NCBI RefSeq assembly: GCF_963678635.1 | Contig: NC_087068.1 | Coordinates: forward strand, 34,233,436-34,297,435 | Length of the DNA stretch: 64,000 nt | Source: Symsagittifera roscoffensis | Lineage: Eukaryota > Xenacoelomorpha > Acoela > Convolutidae | Reading direction: 5' to 3' | In this document: positions 34,633 to 46,445 of the stretch, in pieces | Position numbering within the stretch: the first letter of the stretch is position 1 | How the letters are laid out: the number at the start of each line of letters is the position of its first letter | Made by a program: the position numbers and the translations under genes | Notes under the pieces: model-generated | What the model saw: the letters and a program-made list of their open reading frames with translations, nothing else | What the model was told of the DNA's origin: nothing | Database searches by the model: none

Positions 34633-35226
34633 GACCAGAGTGCAATCATTGGAAAATTGAATCGAACCAATAAAAAATTTAAGCAAATCAAGCCATTGCT
34701 CGATCAAAAACGGAATGGATGTCTGTGTATATAAAGTGTAATGACAAAGTTAGCACACTAGTCTAAGAACAGGACTGGTGGAAATTTTTTTTTAGACCGA
34801 ATCGTTTTGCTAACACTTCCAATTTTTCTAAGCAACCTGTTAGAGCTTTGAAACTATCAACCGATGCGAAACAAAAAAATAAGGAAAACCTAACTTTATA
34901 TTGCTTCCGTTGTGAAACGATAGTTGTTCGTGGAAAAACTGGCCAAAAAAGTAATCTCAAGTTTTTCAAAAATCCGTGCCTCGAATGGTTTTATTAGCAA
35001 AACGTATTACATTGGCCATCCAATTTTTTTCATGAACAAACTTGAAATTTTTCAACGTTTGGTTGCTTAACTATTCAGCTTAGACGAACTTCAATATTTT
35101 GCGTGCCGATTCTTTCGCCAATTTTTTGTGAACTGACAAGTTTTCTGGTGAGTTACTAACAAAATTAGGTAAACATCAGTTTTTGTGCCTACCGAACTCG
35201 GTTCAGGTGTTCATAAAAAAAGTACT

Positions 35227-35307
35227 CGTCATGGATGAGCTTCGAACTCACGCACGCAGAGCATATTGATTAACAGTTCACCGCCTTCACCTCGCGGCCA
35301 GCCTGTA
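35227..35307 (-). pseudogene. V-arm tRNA-like with GTT triplet, copy S28
   Basis: Loop CTGTTAA. Stem partly paired. Confidence 0.54.
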
Positions 35308-35900
35308 TGATCAGAGGTCAATCATTGGTAAATTGAAGCGAACCAATAAAAAATTAAAGCAATTCAAGCCATTGCTCGTTAAAAAAACGGACTTGATGTC
35401 TGTGTATAAAAAAGTAATGACGAAGTAAGCACACTAGTCTTAGAAAGGAATGGTGGAGTTATTTTTATAGACCGAATCGTTTTGCTAAAATTTCCAATTT
35501 TTCTAAGCAATGTGTTAGAGTTTTGAAACTATCAACCGATGCGAAACAAAAAATTAAGGAAAAACTAACTTTATATTGCTTCCGTTGTGAAACGATAGTT
35601 GTATGAGGAAAAACTAGGCCAAAAAAGTAACCTCAAGTTTTTCAAAAGTTCGTGCCTTGAATGGTTTTATTGGCAAATGTATTACATTGGCCGTCCAATT
35701 TTTTTCAACAACAAACTTGAAATTTTTCTATGTTTGGTTGCTTGACTAATCTGCTTAGACGAACTTCAATGTTTTGCGTGCCGATTCTTTCTCCAATTTT
35801 TTGTGACCTGACAAGTTTTTTGGTGAGTTATTAACAAAATTAGATAAACATTAGTTTTTGTGCCTACCGAATTCAGTTCAGGTGTTTGTAAAAAATTACC

Positions 35901-35981
35901 GGACAGAGATGGGTTACAAACGCACGCACGCAGAACAAAATGAATAGCACTTCAAAGCCTTCACCTCGCGGCCAGCTTGTA
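35901..35981 (-). pseudogene. tRNA-Ser-like (GCU), copy S29
   Basis: Shortened anticodon arm. T loop reads GGTTACAAAC. Confidence 0.52.
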
Positions 35982-36580
35982 AGACCAGAGAGCAATCATA
36001 AGTATCGATTAAATGTTTAGCTTAAAACAAAAAACGTATCAAATCAAGCTATTGTTCGATCAAAAATAGACTTGACGTCTGTGTATATAAAATGTAATGA
36101 CGAAATAAGCTCTCTAGTCTTAGTACAGGACTAGTGCAGATATTTTTCTAGACCAAATGAATTCGCTAACCTTTCCAGTTTTTCTAAGCAACCTGTTAGA
36201 GCTTTGAAACTATCAAACGATGCGAAGCAAAAATTTAGGGAAAGCCGAATTTTTGTTGCTTCCGTTGAGAAACAATAGTTGTTTGTGGAAAAACTCAGCC
36301 AAAAAAGTAACTTCAATTTTTACAAAAATCCATGTCTTGAATGGTTTCAATAGAAAAATGTATACCATTGGCCATCTGAGTTTCTTAATGAATAAACTTG
36401 AAAACTTTCAACGTTTGGTTGCTTGACTAGTCTGCTTAGACGAACTTCAATGTTTTGCGTGCCGATTGTTTCTCCATTTTTTTGTGACCTGACAATTTTT
36501 TTGGTGAGTTATTAACAAAATTAGATAAACATCAGTTTTTGTGCCTACCGAATTCAGTTCAGGTGTTTGTAAAAAATTAC

Positions 36581-36662
36581 CGAACAGGGATGGGTTACAA
36601 ACCCACGCACGCAGAACGAAACGAATAGCACTTCAAAGCCTTCACCTCGCGGCCAGCTTGTA
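36581..36662 (-). pseudogene. tRNA-Ser-like (GCU), copy S30
   Basis: Near copy of S29, about 680 bp away, also with the ACAAAC T loop. Confidence 0.52.
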
Positions 36663-37260
36663 AGACCAGAGAGCAATCATAAGTATCGAATAAATGTTTA
36701 GCTTAAAACAAAAAATGTATCAAAACAAGATATTGTTCGATCAAAAATAGACTTGAAGTCTGTGTATATAATATGTAATGACGAAATAAGCTCTCTGGTC
36801 TTAGTACAGGACTAGTGCAGATATTTTTATAGACCAAATTGTTTCGCTAACATTTCCAGTTTTTCTAAGCAACCTGTTAGAGCTTTGAAACTATCAAACG
36901 ATGCGAAGCAAAAAATTAAGGAAAACCATATTTTTCATTGCTTCCGTTGAGAAATGATTGTTGTTTGTGGAAAAGCTCAGCCAAAAGCATAACCTCAATT
37001 TTTTCAAAAATCCAAGCCTTGAATGTCTTCAATAGAAAAACGTATAACATTGGCCATCCGAGTTCTTAATGAACAAACTTGAAATTTTTCAACGTTTGTT
37101 TGCTTGACTAGTCTGTTTAGACTAACTTCAATGTTTTGCGTGCCGATTCTTTCTCCAATTTTTTGTGACCTGACGAGTTTTTTGGTGAGGTTTTATCAAA
37201 TTAGGTAAACATCAGTTTTTGTGCCTACCGAATTCTGTTCAGGTGTTGTAAGAAAATACT

Positions 37261-37341
37261 CGACAGGGATGAGTTTCGAACCCACGCACGAAGAACAAAT
37301 GGAATAACCCTTCACCGACTTCACTTCGCGGCCAGCCTGAA
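37261..37341 (-). pseudogene. tRNA-Ser-like, copy S31
   Basis: Good T arm. Anticodon triplet lost. Confidence 0.52.
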
Positions 37342-37918
37342 ATACCAGAAATCAATCATTGGTGAATTGAATCGAACCAATAAAAAAATAAAGAAATCAA
37401 GCCATTGCTCGATCAAAAACGGACTTCATGTCTGTGTATATAAAATGTGATGACGAAGTTAGTACACTAGTCTTAGAATAGGACTGGTGCAAATCTTTTT
37501 ATAGACCAAATCGTTTCGCTAAAATTTCAAGCTCTCCAAGCAATCTGTTACAGCTTTCAAATTATCAAACGAAGCGAAACAAAAAAAAAGAGGAAACTTT
37601 AAATTGAATTGCTTCCGTTGGAAAACAATTGCTTTTTTTTGGAAAGCCTTAGCCCAAAAAGTAACCTAAATTTTTTCAAAAATCCATGCCTTGAAGGGTT
37701 TCAATAGAAAAACGTATAAAATTGGCCATCCGATTTTCTTCATGAACACATTCAAAGTTTTTCAACGTTTGGTTGCTTGACTAGTTTGCTTAAACGAACT
37801 TCATGGTTTGCGAGCCGATTCTTTCTCCCAGATTTTGTGAAATGACGAACTTTTTGTTGATTTATTTATCAGTTTTTGTGCCTACCGAATTCAGTTCGGG
37901 TGTTTTTACAAAATTACT

Positions 37919-37999
37919 GGACAGGGATGGGTTTCCAACCCACGCACGCAGAACATATTGAATAGCACTTCAATGCCTTAAACTCTCGGGCAGCTAGTA
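37919..37999 (-). pseudogene. tRNA-Ser-like (GCU), copy S32
   Basis: Six-base anticodon loop. T loop TTGGAAA. Confidence 0.54.
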
Positions 38000-38330
38000 A
38001 GATCAGAGGTCAATCAATGGTAAAATGAATCGAACCAATAAAAATTGAAGCAAAGTTGCTTCGCTTCAAATAGAATAGTTCTTTTCAAAACATCAATACA
38101 AAAAAAACGTATCAAATCAAGCCAATGATCGAGCAAAAATAGACTTGACGTCTGGGTATACAAAATATAACGACAAAATAGGCACTCTAGCCGTAGAACA
38201 GGACTAGTGCAAATCTTTTTATAGAGCAAATCGTTTCGCTAAATTATCGCTGTTAGAGCTTTGAAACTATCAAACAAATCAAAACAAAAAAGGGAAACAT
38301 ATTTTTCATTTGCTTCCAATGCACGCACGC

Positions 38331-38380
38331 AGAACATATTGATTAACAATTCACCGCCTTCACCTCGCTGCCAGCCTGTA
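38331..38380 (-). pseudogene. tRNA-Ser-like fragment, copy S33
   Basis: 5' part only, joined to unrelated monomer sequence at CTTCCAATGCACGC. Confidence 0.5.
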
Positions 38381-38974
38381 AGACCAGAGGTCAATCATTG
38401 GTAAATTGAATCGAACCAATAAAAAATTTAAAGCAATTCAAGCCATTGCTCGATCAAAATCGGACTTGATGTCTGTGTATATAAAATGTAATGAAGATGT
38501 TAGTACACTAGTCTTAGAACAGGACTGGTGGAAACCTTTTTGTAGACCGAATCGTTTTGCTAAAACTTCCCATTTTTTTCTAAGCAACCTGTTAGAGTTT
38601 TGAAACTATCAAACGGTGCGAAACAAAAAATTAATGAAAACCTAAATTTATAATGGTTCCGCTGAAAAAAGATAGTTGTTTGTGGAAAAACTGGCCCAAA
38701 AAAGTAACCTGAAGTTTTTCAAAACTCCATGCTTTGAATGGTTTTAATAGAAAAACGTAAAAAATTGGCCATCCGATTTTCTTCATGAACAAACTCCAAC
38801 TTATTTCAATGTTTGCTTGACTAGTCATCTTAGACGAGCTCCAATGGTTTGCGAGCTAATTTTTTGTCCGAATTTTTGTATTCTGACAATTTTTTTGGTG
38901 AATTATTAATAAAATTAGGTAAACATCACTTTTGTGCCTACCAAATTCAGTTCAGGTGTGTATAAGAAATTAAT

Positions 38975-39053
38975 GGACAGGGATGGGTTTCCAACCCATG
39001 CACGGAGAAATATTGAATATCACTTCAACTCCTTCACTTCTCGGGCAACCTGT
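38975..39053 (-). pseudogene. tRNA-Ser-like, copy S34
   Basis: Last copy before the Polinton. Anticodon region shortened. Confidence 0.52.
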
Positions 39054-39513
39054 ATGACCAGAAGTCAATTTTTTGTAAAATGAATCAAACCCTTAAAAAA
39101 TTAAAGCAAAGTTGCTTCGCTTCAAATAGAATAGCTTTTTTGCTCAAATTAAAAAAAGGTATGAAATCAAGCCATTGATCGATCAAAAAAGTTTTGACGT
39201 CTGTGTATAGAAAACATAATGACGAAATAAGCACTCTAGTTGTAGAACAGGACAGTTGCAAATATTTTTAAGATCAAATCGTTTCGCTAACATTTCAAGT
39301 TTTTCTAAGCAACCTGTCAGAGCTTTGAAACTATCAAACAAATCAAAACAAAAAATCAGAGAATTCTATTTTGAATTGCTTCCAATGAAAATCGATAGTT
39401 ATTTGTGGAAAAACGCGGCCAAAAAACTAACCTGATTTTTTTCAAAACACCATGCCTTGAATGGTTTCAATAGAAAAACGTTTAACATTGGCCATCCAAT
39501 TTTCTTCATGAAC

Positions 39514-39519
39514 AAACTT
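39514..39519. repeat. Target-site duplication, left (AAACTT)
   Basis: Six bases directly before the element; the right copy differs at one base. Confidence 0.75.
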
Positions 39520-39797
39520 AGTAGTAGAAGAGTGAGGGAGAATGGGGGCTAGTTGCTGAACCCCATGTATTAACATAGGCTAAAGAGTATCCGGTCAGCA
39601 ACCTATGTTTTAAGATAGGGAATAGAGTTCCCAATGTATTAAGATGGGGAATAGGTTTCCCAATGTATTAAGATAGCAGGTTTCAGATGGTAAAGTTTCA
39701 GATGGTACGATGGTAAGTTTCAGAAAAAATTTTGGCGCCCGAATTTTTTGAATTCGGTTTTGCCAAAACTTGCGTTTCTTAGCTAGCTTCTACAGTT
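39520..39797 (+). repeat. Polinton left terminal inverted repeat
   Basis: Pairs with 58829-59069. It contains three imperfect units of about 29 bp (AATGTATTAAGATRGGGAAT) at 39602-39680, and a small hairpin CCGAATT/AATTCGG at 39739-39757. Homology ends after CGTTTCTTAGCTAGCTT. Confidence 0.88.
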
Positions 39798-40018
39798 TAG
39801 ATGTTTTCATTTTTGTTTTACAGGTTTGATTCAACGAGAAAACTATCTAAAACTATACTGAAACCTAACGAAACTTCGAGTAAAAAATAACATTTTTGGG
39901 GAATAAAGTTAAACTCAAAACATGAATTATATTAATCACTGCTTCGTATAATCAAATTACCACAAGTTTACAGTTAGTTAATCAATACTGAATTGAATGC
40001 TATTTCACTATCAGTTAT

Positions 40019-40440
40019 TTACAAGTTCAAAGGTTTTGTGTAAATTCCGTCGTCCTGAACTTGTCTTTTAGGGTAAAAGTAGCTCAATCCCTTCTTTGTT
40101 TGCTCGTATGTAGCAACCATATGATTAATGGTTCTAAACCCTCTGTTTGTTGAATTCAAGTTGATTGCTTCATCGAGTACTTTTCTGTATTTTTCCATAG
40201 GATCATCAACGGATTCCTCTAGATTTCTTTTATTCAATCTTTACTGCTAAACTTTATCTTGTCTGATTTGTTGTCATAGCAACAACAAGTCTTGCTGCAT
40301 GAACATAGCATCTCCGTACACCTAAATTCTTCTTTGAACAGACCAGGCTCTCGTTTATCATGCTTCTTGTGAACGCTACAACATGTTAGTGGAAAAATTC
40401 AATTTTGAATCTGCTCTAAATTAATCTCTACAAACTTTTT
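40019..40440 (-). pseudogene. Polymerase C-terminal segment
   Basis: Holds the conserved tail of the polymerase: HKKHDKREPGLFKEEFRC and a Cys-rich patch lie in one frame, then after stops the frame at 40019-40237 carries NRGFRTINHMVATYEQTKKG and the terminal YFYPKR...PLNL. Just upstream the sequence expected to give the motif C dipeptide reads LDPDLL and then shifts frame. Confidence 0.8.
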
Positions 40441-40639
40441 CTCTCAGTTTTTCTCAGTCACCTTCTTTCTCCGGACGCGTACAACCATACAAATTTTCCT
40501 CAGCAAATCTGGGTCCAATTTTAATTCCTCAAACTTATTTACATCACAAAACTTGCCGAAAAAATTGTAGTAAAGCTCAAGCATTCTCAGCTTTGCATAC
40601 TGCAGAATGAAAAATCCGACTATTATGGGTTCTGTGTGC

Positions 40640-42700
40640 TCAATTGTTGACTTTAGTAACTCAATCTCGTACAAGTCTTTCTGAATAGTGTTCAACCGTT
40701 TGAAAAAGTGTTCATTAATTGTTTTGTGTGTTTTCTCATCATTCAAATACTTTGTGATCGTATGTCTCGATCTGTCCATTATCTGGTTACCGTAGGATGA
40801 ATTACCTAAAAGCTTCATAGTCTCTGCAACAGCACCGGATAAAGGGTTCTCATCTCCTTTCCTTCTAGCACCAACAACTGATTGAACAAACTTGTTGAAG
40901 GATTTTTGACGAAGATACTGTACAAAATGATAAATTTTTGTACACTGTAAGCCATGCTTCATATGAAAAATGAAAAGAAGGGTAAGGATGGAAAAATTTT
41001 CTAGTTTGAAACTAGATGTTAGGATTCGCTGGGGATGCTTAAGAAGATCATTTTCAATGGCATAATTTTGCATAGATTCTCCAACGTAATTTCTTCCAAC
41101 TTCAGTGTTTTTAAAAAAAGGAGGAAAATTAGAAAATTTTGCTTTCAGTTCAACTGGAACAACTAAGTCACACGGAATATAGCCATAAAGAGATCCATCT
41201 CTTGTTTTTCCCAATAAAGAATCAGTAGAGAGAGGTCTTTCGTAGGGAAAGTTGGATCGGATAAGATTCTTAATTTTTTCGTTCGTTTTGAAGTTTTGCC
41301 ACCACTCACATTCCCACATCTCTTTGATTTTGTAATCTTCGTTGCGAATATACTCACGTCTCAAGTCATCCATCTTTCTCATTTTTTTCCTCTCTCAATA
41401 TCTTTCTCGCTAAGTGAGGGACGATTCTCCTGGCAAGGAAAAAATGGTAATAGCATTCCATTGCTTCAAACACAGTTTTGAAGTGATCACAATATCCATC
41501 TACATTGAAACAGTCAATTTTCATTTGATTTCCAGATGTGTGGAAGCTCTCAATTCTGCATTCTGGTCTTGTTTCTTGGTAGTAAGACATCACCATGTTC
41601 TCAAAGCTTCGAGATCGGTTATGTCTAGCCTTGAATTTTTGCATATCGGAATCAAACTCCCATCTAAGGTACAATCATGTTGGCATGTCTTGACACATTG
41701 AATAGGGATAGAACTAACTGACATCAATTCCAACGGTTGATTTGCAGATATTTGATGAATCCCTGATAAAAGTTTCGTCCACAACAGCTTTTCGCGTAAA
41801 CACAATTGATGGTCCACCCGTCATATCCTCTCTAATTTTCTGGCACAAATCCTTACCATTTTCGCAAAATGGGTAGAATTTTTCATTAATGATTTGTGCA
41901 GACAATTATTTGCTAGATTCGGAAAAGTACATCCAAGTTTTAACATATCAATTTCTTTCTGATGATAAAATTGAACTGTTTTTTTGCATTGCTTCAAGGG
42001 TTGGAACAACATCTTTGTTGTTGTATCACTGCAAAAAATCTTTAAATGTAGTCTTTCCATGTTTCTGCCAAATCTCCTGTAAATATTTGTAATTTTCCCA
42101 TCCATTTGCAGGTACTGACCTCATTTGAAGTTTCTTTAGTACTTTCTGCTTATCAAGTCCACTTGACCTCAACTTTTGATAATCCTGAAAGTCTTTATCA
42201 AGAGGGTTGTTGTTTCTCAGTTTACTGAAAAAGGCTTCGTATGGAGGTAATTCTTCATTCTCGAGCTCGTTTGCACCGTCAAACCACTCATAAGGGAAAA
42301 ACTGTTTTAACTCACTTGCTTTGTAGGCTTTAAGAAAGGAGCCTAGAGATGTTGCTCCACCCAAAAATTTCAGGATGTCGAGAAATTGTATGTCTCCAAA
42401 CTGGAAAGACATGAAATCGTTAGCTTTTTTGATAACCATAGGTTCAGCTTCTTTATCATTGATTAAGTAGGGAATCAGATAGCTCTTGATCATGTTCAGA
42501 TCATATCTTCCACTGTTAAACCCAAATATAGGTAAGATGTTAACAAACCTCTCCAGATTTTGTTTCAAATCAATCAGCTGATTCTTCTGCATTCTCAAAA
42601 ACTGAGTTGATATATCAGTTTCCTCTGTATCTTCTCTAGAATTGTCTTCATATTCAAAACTTTCCTTTGAATGATTTCGAGATATTTTATTCAACTTTGT
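40640..42700 (-). pseudogene. Polymerase duplicated block, copy B (downstream copy)
   Basis: Second direct copy, continuous with the unique C-terminal end. It keeps a long frame (42026-42727) with Exo II and the KANDFMSFQFGDIQFLDI block, and another (40444-41382) with motif B LLGNSSYGNQI. In motif A the Asp is kept (GIDVS) but the next codon is TAG, and a TGA follows 11 codons later. Period to copy A is about 2.05-2.08 kb. Confidence 0.85.
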
Positions 42701-44760
42701 GCTCAACTTTGTGCTCTTTGTGCTCAATTGTTGACTTTAGTAACTCAATCTCGTACAAAACTCTCTGAACAGTGTTTAATCGTTTGAAGGGTGGTTCAAT
42801 AATTGCTTTGTGTGTTTTCTCATCATTCAAGTACTTTGTGGTCGTATGTCTCGATCTGTCCATTATCCGGTAATCGTAGTATGAATTACCTAAAAGCTTC
42901 ATAGTCTCTGCAACAACACCGGATAAAGGGTTCTCATCTCTTTCCCTTCTAGCATCAACAACTGATTGAACAAACTTGTTGAAGCATTTTTGAGAGAGAT
43001 ACTGTACAAAGCGGTAAACTTTTGTACACTGTAAGCCAAGCTCCATATGAAAATTGAAAAGAAGGGTAATGATGGAACATTTTTCTAGTTTGAAACTAGA
43101 TATCAGCATTCGCTGGGAATGCTTAAGAAGATCATTTTCAATGGCATAATTTTGCATATATTCTCCAATGTAATTTCTTCCAACTTCGGTGTTTTTTTTG
43201 AAAAAAAGGAGGAAAATAAGAAATCTTTGCTTTCAGTTCAAGTGAAACAACTAAGTCACACGGAATATAGCCATAAAGAGATCCATCTCTTATTTTTCCC
43301 AATAAAGAATCATTAGAGAGAGGTCTTTTGTATGGAAAGTTGGATCGGATATGATTCTTAAATTTTTCGTTCGTTTTGAAGTTTTACCACCACTCACATT
43401 CCCACATCTCTTTGATTTTGTAATCTTTTTCGCGATTCCACTCACGTCTCAAGTCATCCATCTCTCTCATTTTTTCCTCTCTCAATATCTTTCTCGCTAA
43501 GTGAGGGACGAGTCTCCTGTGAAGGGCAAAACGATAATAGCATCTCAGTGCTTCAAACACAGTTTTGCAGTAATCGCAATATCAATCTACATTGAAACAG
43601 TCAATTTTTTTTTGATTTCCAGATGTGTGGAAGCTCTCAATTCTGCATTCTGACTTTGTTTCTTGGTAGTAAGACATCACCATATTCTCAAAGCTTCGAG
43701 ATGGGTTATGTCCAGCCTTGAATTTTTGCATATCGGAATGAAACTCCCATCTTGTCTACATTCATGTTGGCATGTCTTGACACATTGAATAGGGATAGAA
43801 CTGGCTTTCATAAATTCAAACGATTGATTTGCTGATTTTTGATGAATCCCTGATAAAAATTTTGTCCACAACAGCTTTTCGCGAAAACACAATTGATGGT
43901 CCATCCGTCATATCCTCTCTAATTTTCTGGCGCAAATCTCTATCAATTTTGCAAAATGGGTAGAATTTTTCATTATTTGATTTGTGCAGACAAATATTTG
44001 CTAGATTTGGAAGAGTACATCCAAGTTTTAACATATCATTTTCTTTCTGATGATAAAATTGAACCTTTTTTGCATTGCTTCAAGGGTTGGAACAACCTCT
44101 TTGTTGTTGTATCACTGCAAAAAATATGTTAATATTTGTAATTTTCCCATCCAGATGCGGGTACTGACTTGATTTGAAATTTTTTAGTACTTTCTGCTCA
44201 TCAAGTCCACTTGACCTCAACTTTTGACAATCCTTAAAGTCTCTATCAAGAGGGTTGTTGTTTCTCAATTTACTGAAAAAGGCTTCGTATGGAGGTAATT
44301 CTTCATTCTCGAGCTTGTTCGCACTGTCAAACAACTCATAAGGGAAGAACTTTTTTTTATCTCACTTGCAACATCTCTCCAGAGATGTTGCTCTACCCAA
44401 AAATTTCATGATGTCGAGAACTTGTATGTCTCCAAACTTGAAAGATATGAAATCCCTAGCCTTTTTCATAACCATAGGTTCAGCTTCTTTATCATTGATT
44501 AAGAAGGGAATCAGTTAGCTCTTGATCAAGTTCAGATCTTATTTCCAACTGTTGAATCCAAATACAGGTAAAGTGTTAACAAACCTCTCCAGATTTTGTT
44601 TCAAATCAACCAGCTGATTTTTCTGCTTTCTTAAAAACTGAGTTGACATATCAGTTTCCTCTGTATCTTTTATACAATCGTCTTCATATTCAAAGTTTAC
44701 AGTTGAATGATATCGATATCTTTCATTCAATCCTTGGAAAGTTTTGGACATCAGCTCATA
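42700..44760 (-). pseudogene. Polymerase duplicated block, copy A (upstream copy)
   Basis: First of two direct copies of the Exo II-to-palm region. It runs from the EYEDDCIKDTEETD segment (44751) to IELLKSTIEHKE (42720). It has more lesions than copy B: the Exo II motif ends in a stop after FGFNSWK, a deletion removes part of the region near 44360, and in motif A the catalytic Asp position is changed (IYESQFYPYSM). Motif B reads LLGNSYYDYRI. It ends at the junction with copy B in a short triplicated word, TTGTGCTC. Confidence 0.85.
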
Positions 44761-45300
44761 ACTACTCCGTCAACTTCTTGAAATTTAGTTCTCATTTCGA
44801 GTTTACTTTTCTCAGCCAAAAGTCCGATGATTACAAAATCGATAATAAGCTTTTGCGGATCCTTGTTACGAAGAAAAATTGAAAAATTGGTTCATCTATC
44901 AGGTTCGAGGATATTGATACAGAACTTGGAACGTGTTTTCCAATCCAGGTTGTTGTTTGGGTAGGTTTCAGTTCATCTGATGAAACACATATCGACTCAA
45001 AATTGAAAATGGGTAGGTTGTTGAACAGTGTGTTATCTTTCGAAACTGGGATTTTGAAACCTTCCAATTTTTTAAATAGCGTTTCTCGGAGTGTATGTAC
45101 ATTGTTTGGCTAAATGTGTCGCACTATATCTTTACAAGTCATAAGATGTCTGTTGAAGTTTTCTGATCAGTTGAAGAGACAGTCACAGCTAGGACATCGG
45201 AAACACTTGAAGAAAGAATCAATATCATTTGTATGAATGATATGATTGTTGAATCTCAGCAATTTCACTGTTTTTTTGAGTTTTCCATTACTTCGCCTGG

Positions 45301-45771
45301 CTATTTCTCCATTATATTCTCCTTTTGAATATCAAAATCATAGATGAATAGGTTACGTTCAACTATTCCCTCTACAAGAGGTAAATCATTAATGGCAACT
45401 CCGCGAAGGGTATTCGGATTGTATCCAGATTTTGATATGAACTCTGTAAAAAATTGAGATGTATGAGCATCGAGGTTACTATGGCCATGCAAATACATTG
45501 TTAACGCACGGAAAAGACAAAGATGATCTTTGTATGGTTGTTTATCTTGGTCCGATAAAAGACAGTTTACTTGCGTATGTCGTAGTAAAGGTTCAGGCAA
45601 GACAGAGTCTGGACATATAATTGGGATGTTTCTCAGTAGTGCAGCAAAAATAGTAACTTTTGTGATCAATTTGAACCTCCAATTTGTGTTCTGACGTTCT
45701 TGAGTGCATTTCTCCACGATATCAAATTTTTCAACTTTTCCTGGATTCAAATCAAATCCCCTTTCGTACAC
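45301..45771 (-). pseudogene. Polymerase segment with OTU-like cysteine motif
   Basis: Open frame of 156 residues in the polymerase gene. Residues 81-92 read KDHLCLFRALTM, which resembles the catalytic Cys block of OTU-family cysteine proteases (D..CLFRA), and a hydrophobic strand-like LFIYDFDI follows near residue 142. The segment PEPLLRHTQVNC upstream is part of the conserved polymerase N-terminal half. Whether it is an active deubiquitinase-like domain in intact relatives cannot be told from this copy. A zinc-finger-like CFRCPSCDCLF sits just downstream but is interrupted by a stop. Confidence 0.6.
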
Positions 45772-45812
45772 AGTAAATACGGTTTTTCGAACAAAGTATG
45801 GTTTTCGTGTGC

Positions 45813-46388
45813 TTAATAATACCGATATTCTCCCGTTTCGACATTACGGAGAACAAATCCAAGAGCAATTTTGATTTTTGCAGCGGAATCCAGCTTGTTG
45901 AAGACTTCTTCAAGCTTCTCCTTGATAATCTTGGTATCTAACTTTGACATTTGAAACTTAAATACCTTATGACTCCCATTCTCCATCTCAGTGTCCACCA
46001 GGAAATGCTGACAAGCACTCAACTCATCTTTGAGTTTCTCTCCATCTTCCGCTTCCTCCTGCACAATCTTGTTCAAGTCTGCCACCGTATCACTTGGCTT
46101 TCGTTGTTTCGCCCCATGTTCTTTTCTCCGTTGTTGTTGGAGCGAGTAGTAACTCGGAAACTCTTTTTCGCAAGACGAGCTAACCGTTGATTGCTTGAAA
46201 GTTGTTGGAGCATGTTTTTTGGCCACATGATAGTTCGTTTCTTGTTGATTGTAAGTGAAATACCTACACTCTGAACAAGAAATAACTCCTCGCACGCAAT
46301 TTTTACTATGTCGAGCCCCATCGAACCTCCTGTACTCTTTGTCACAGTCCTCACATGTCTTTTTCTCATTCCTGCTGAGTGAAGGCAT
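45813..46388 (-). CDS. Polymerase N-terminal zinc-finger segment
   Basis: An uninterrupted stretch of about 190 residues. Paired cysteines (CEDCDKEY, then H..N.CVRGVISCSEC, later H.AKKH) suggest three zinc fingers within the first 90 residues, followed by a charged stretch with likely coiled-coil character. It ends at a stop (45813) before the OTU-like segment resumes in another frame, so the larger gene is broken here or an intron is present. N-terminal zinc fingers are usual in animal Polinton polymerases. Confidence 0.75.
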   Translation of the reverse strand: MPSLSRNEKKTCEDCDKEYRRFDGARHSKNCVRGVISCSECRYFTYNQQETNYHVAKKHAPTTFKQSTVSSSCEKEFPSYYSLQQQRRKEHGAKQRKPSDTVADLNKIVQEEAEDGEKLKDELSACQHFLVDTEMENGSHKVFKFQMSKLDTKIIKEKLEEVFNKLDSAAKIKIALGFVLRNVETGEYRYY

Positions 46389-46445
46389 TTGCAAAAAAAG
46401 TGGGAGATTTAGCTTGTAGCAGAATTGTATAAAATTACCTGGCAT

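Larger units (their letters stand above)
20611..39519 (-). repeat. tRNA-Ser(GCU)-derived satellite, minus orientation
   Basis: The same monomer family in reverse orientation. The first monomers mirror those left of 20610; beyond about 30 kb, units are more uniform and often carry a 6-base anticodon loop. Interrupted at 39520 by a Polinton inside a monomer, immediately after CATGAACAAACTT. Confidence 0.88.
40019..46388 (-). pseudogene. Polinton protein-primed family B DNA polymerase, broken and internally duplicated
   Basis: This gene would copy the element by protein priming. Reading on the minus strand from 46388 (start MPSLSRNEKK, preferred to the in-frame ATG 57 bp upstream because the zinc-finger region begins right after it): N-terminal Cys/His zinc fingers, an OTU-like segment (45301-45771), a further zinc finger near 45200, Exo I (FNFESICV, 44831-45067), Exo II (FGFNS.RYDLN, 42026-42727), TPR2-type region, motif A (GIDVS then FYPYSM, about 41700), motif B (LLGNSSYGNQI, 40800) and the conserved C-terminus ending at 40019. 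About 2 kb from Exo II to just before motif C is present twice. Stops, frameshifts and changed catalytic residues (Exo I Asp to Asn, motif C reading LDPDL) show it is dead. Identification is firm; exon structure, if any, is unknown. Confidence 0.9.

Noticed and set aside
20852-39000. Recurrent frame containing KKIGWP.LYVFLLKPFK in the Ser satellite
   Set aside because: It recurs because the monomer recurs; frame and stops shift between monomers, so it is not under protein-level selection.
14559-39519. tRNA-derived SINE family
   Set aside because: Copies are in tandem head-to-tail arrays with no poly-A tail or individual target duplications, so satellite and not dispersed retroposons.
41296-41701. 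Plus-strand frames over the polymerase
   Set aside because: Shadows of the minus-strand polymerase, which carries recognisable family motifs.
46073-46369. Alternative minus frame over the polymerase N-terminus
   Set aside because: Overlaps the zinc-finger frame and lacks its Cys/His pattern.
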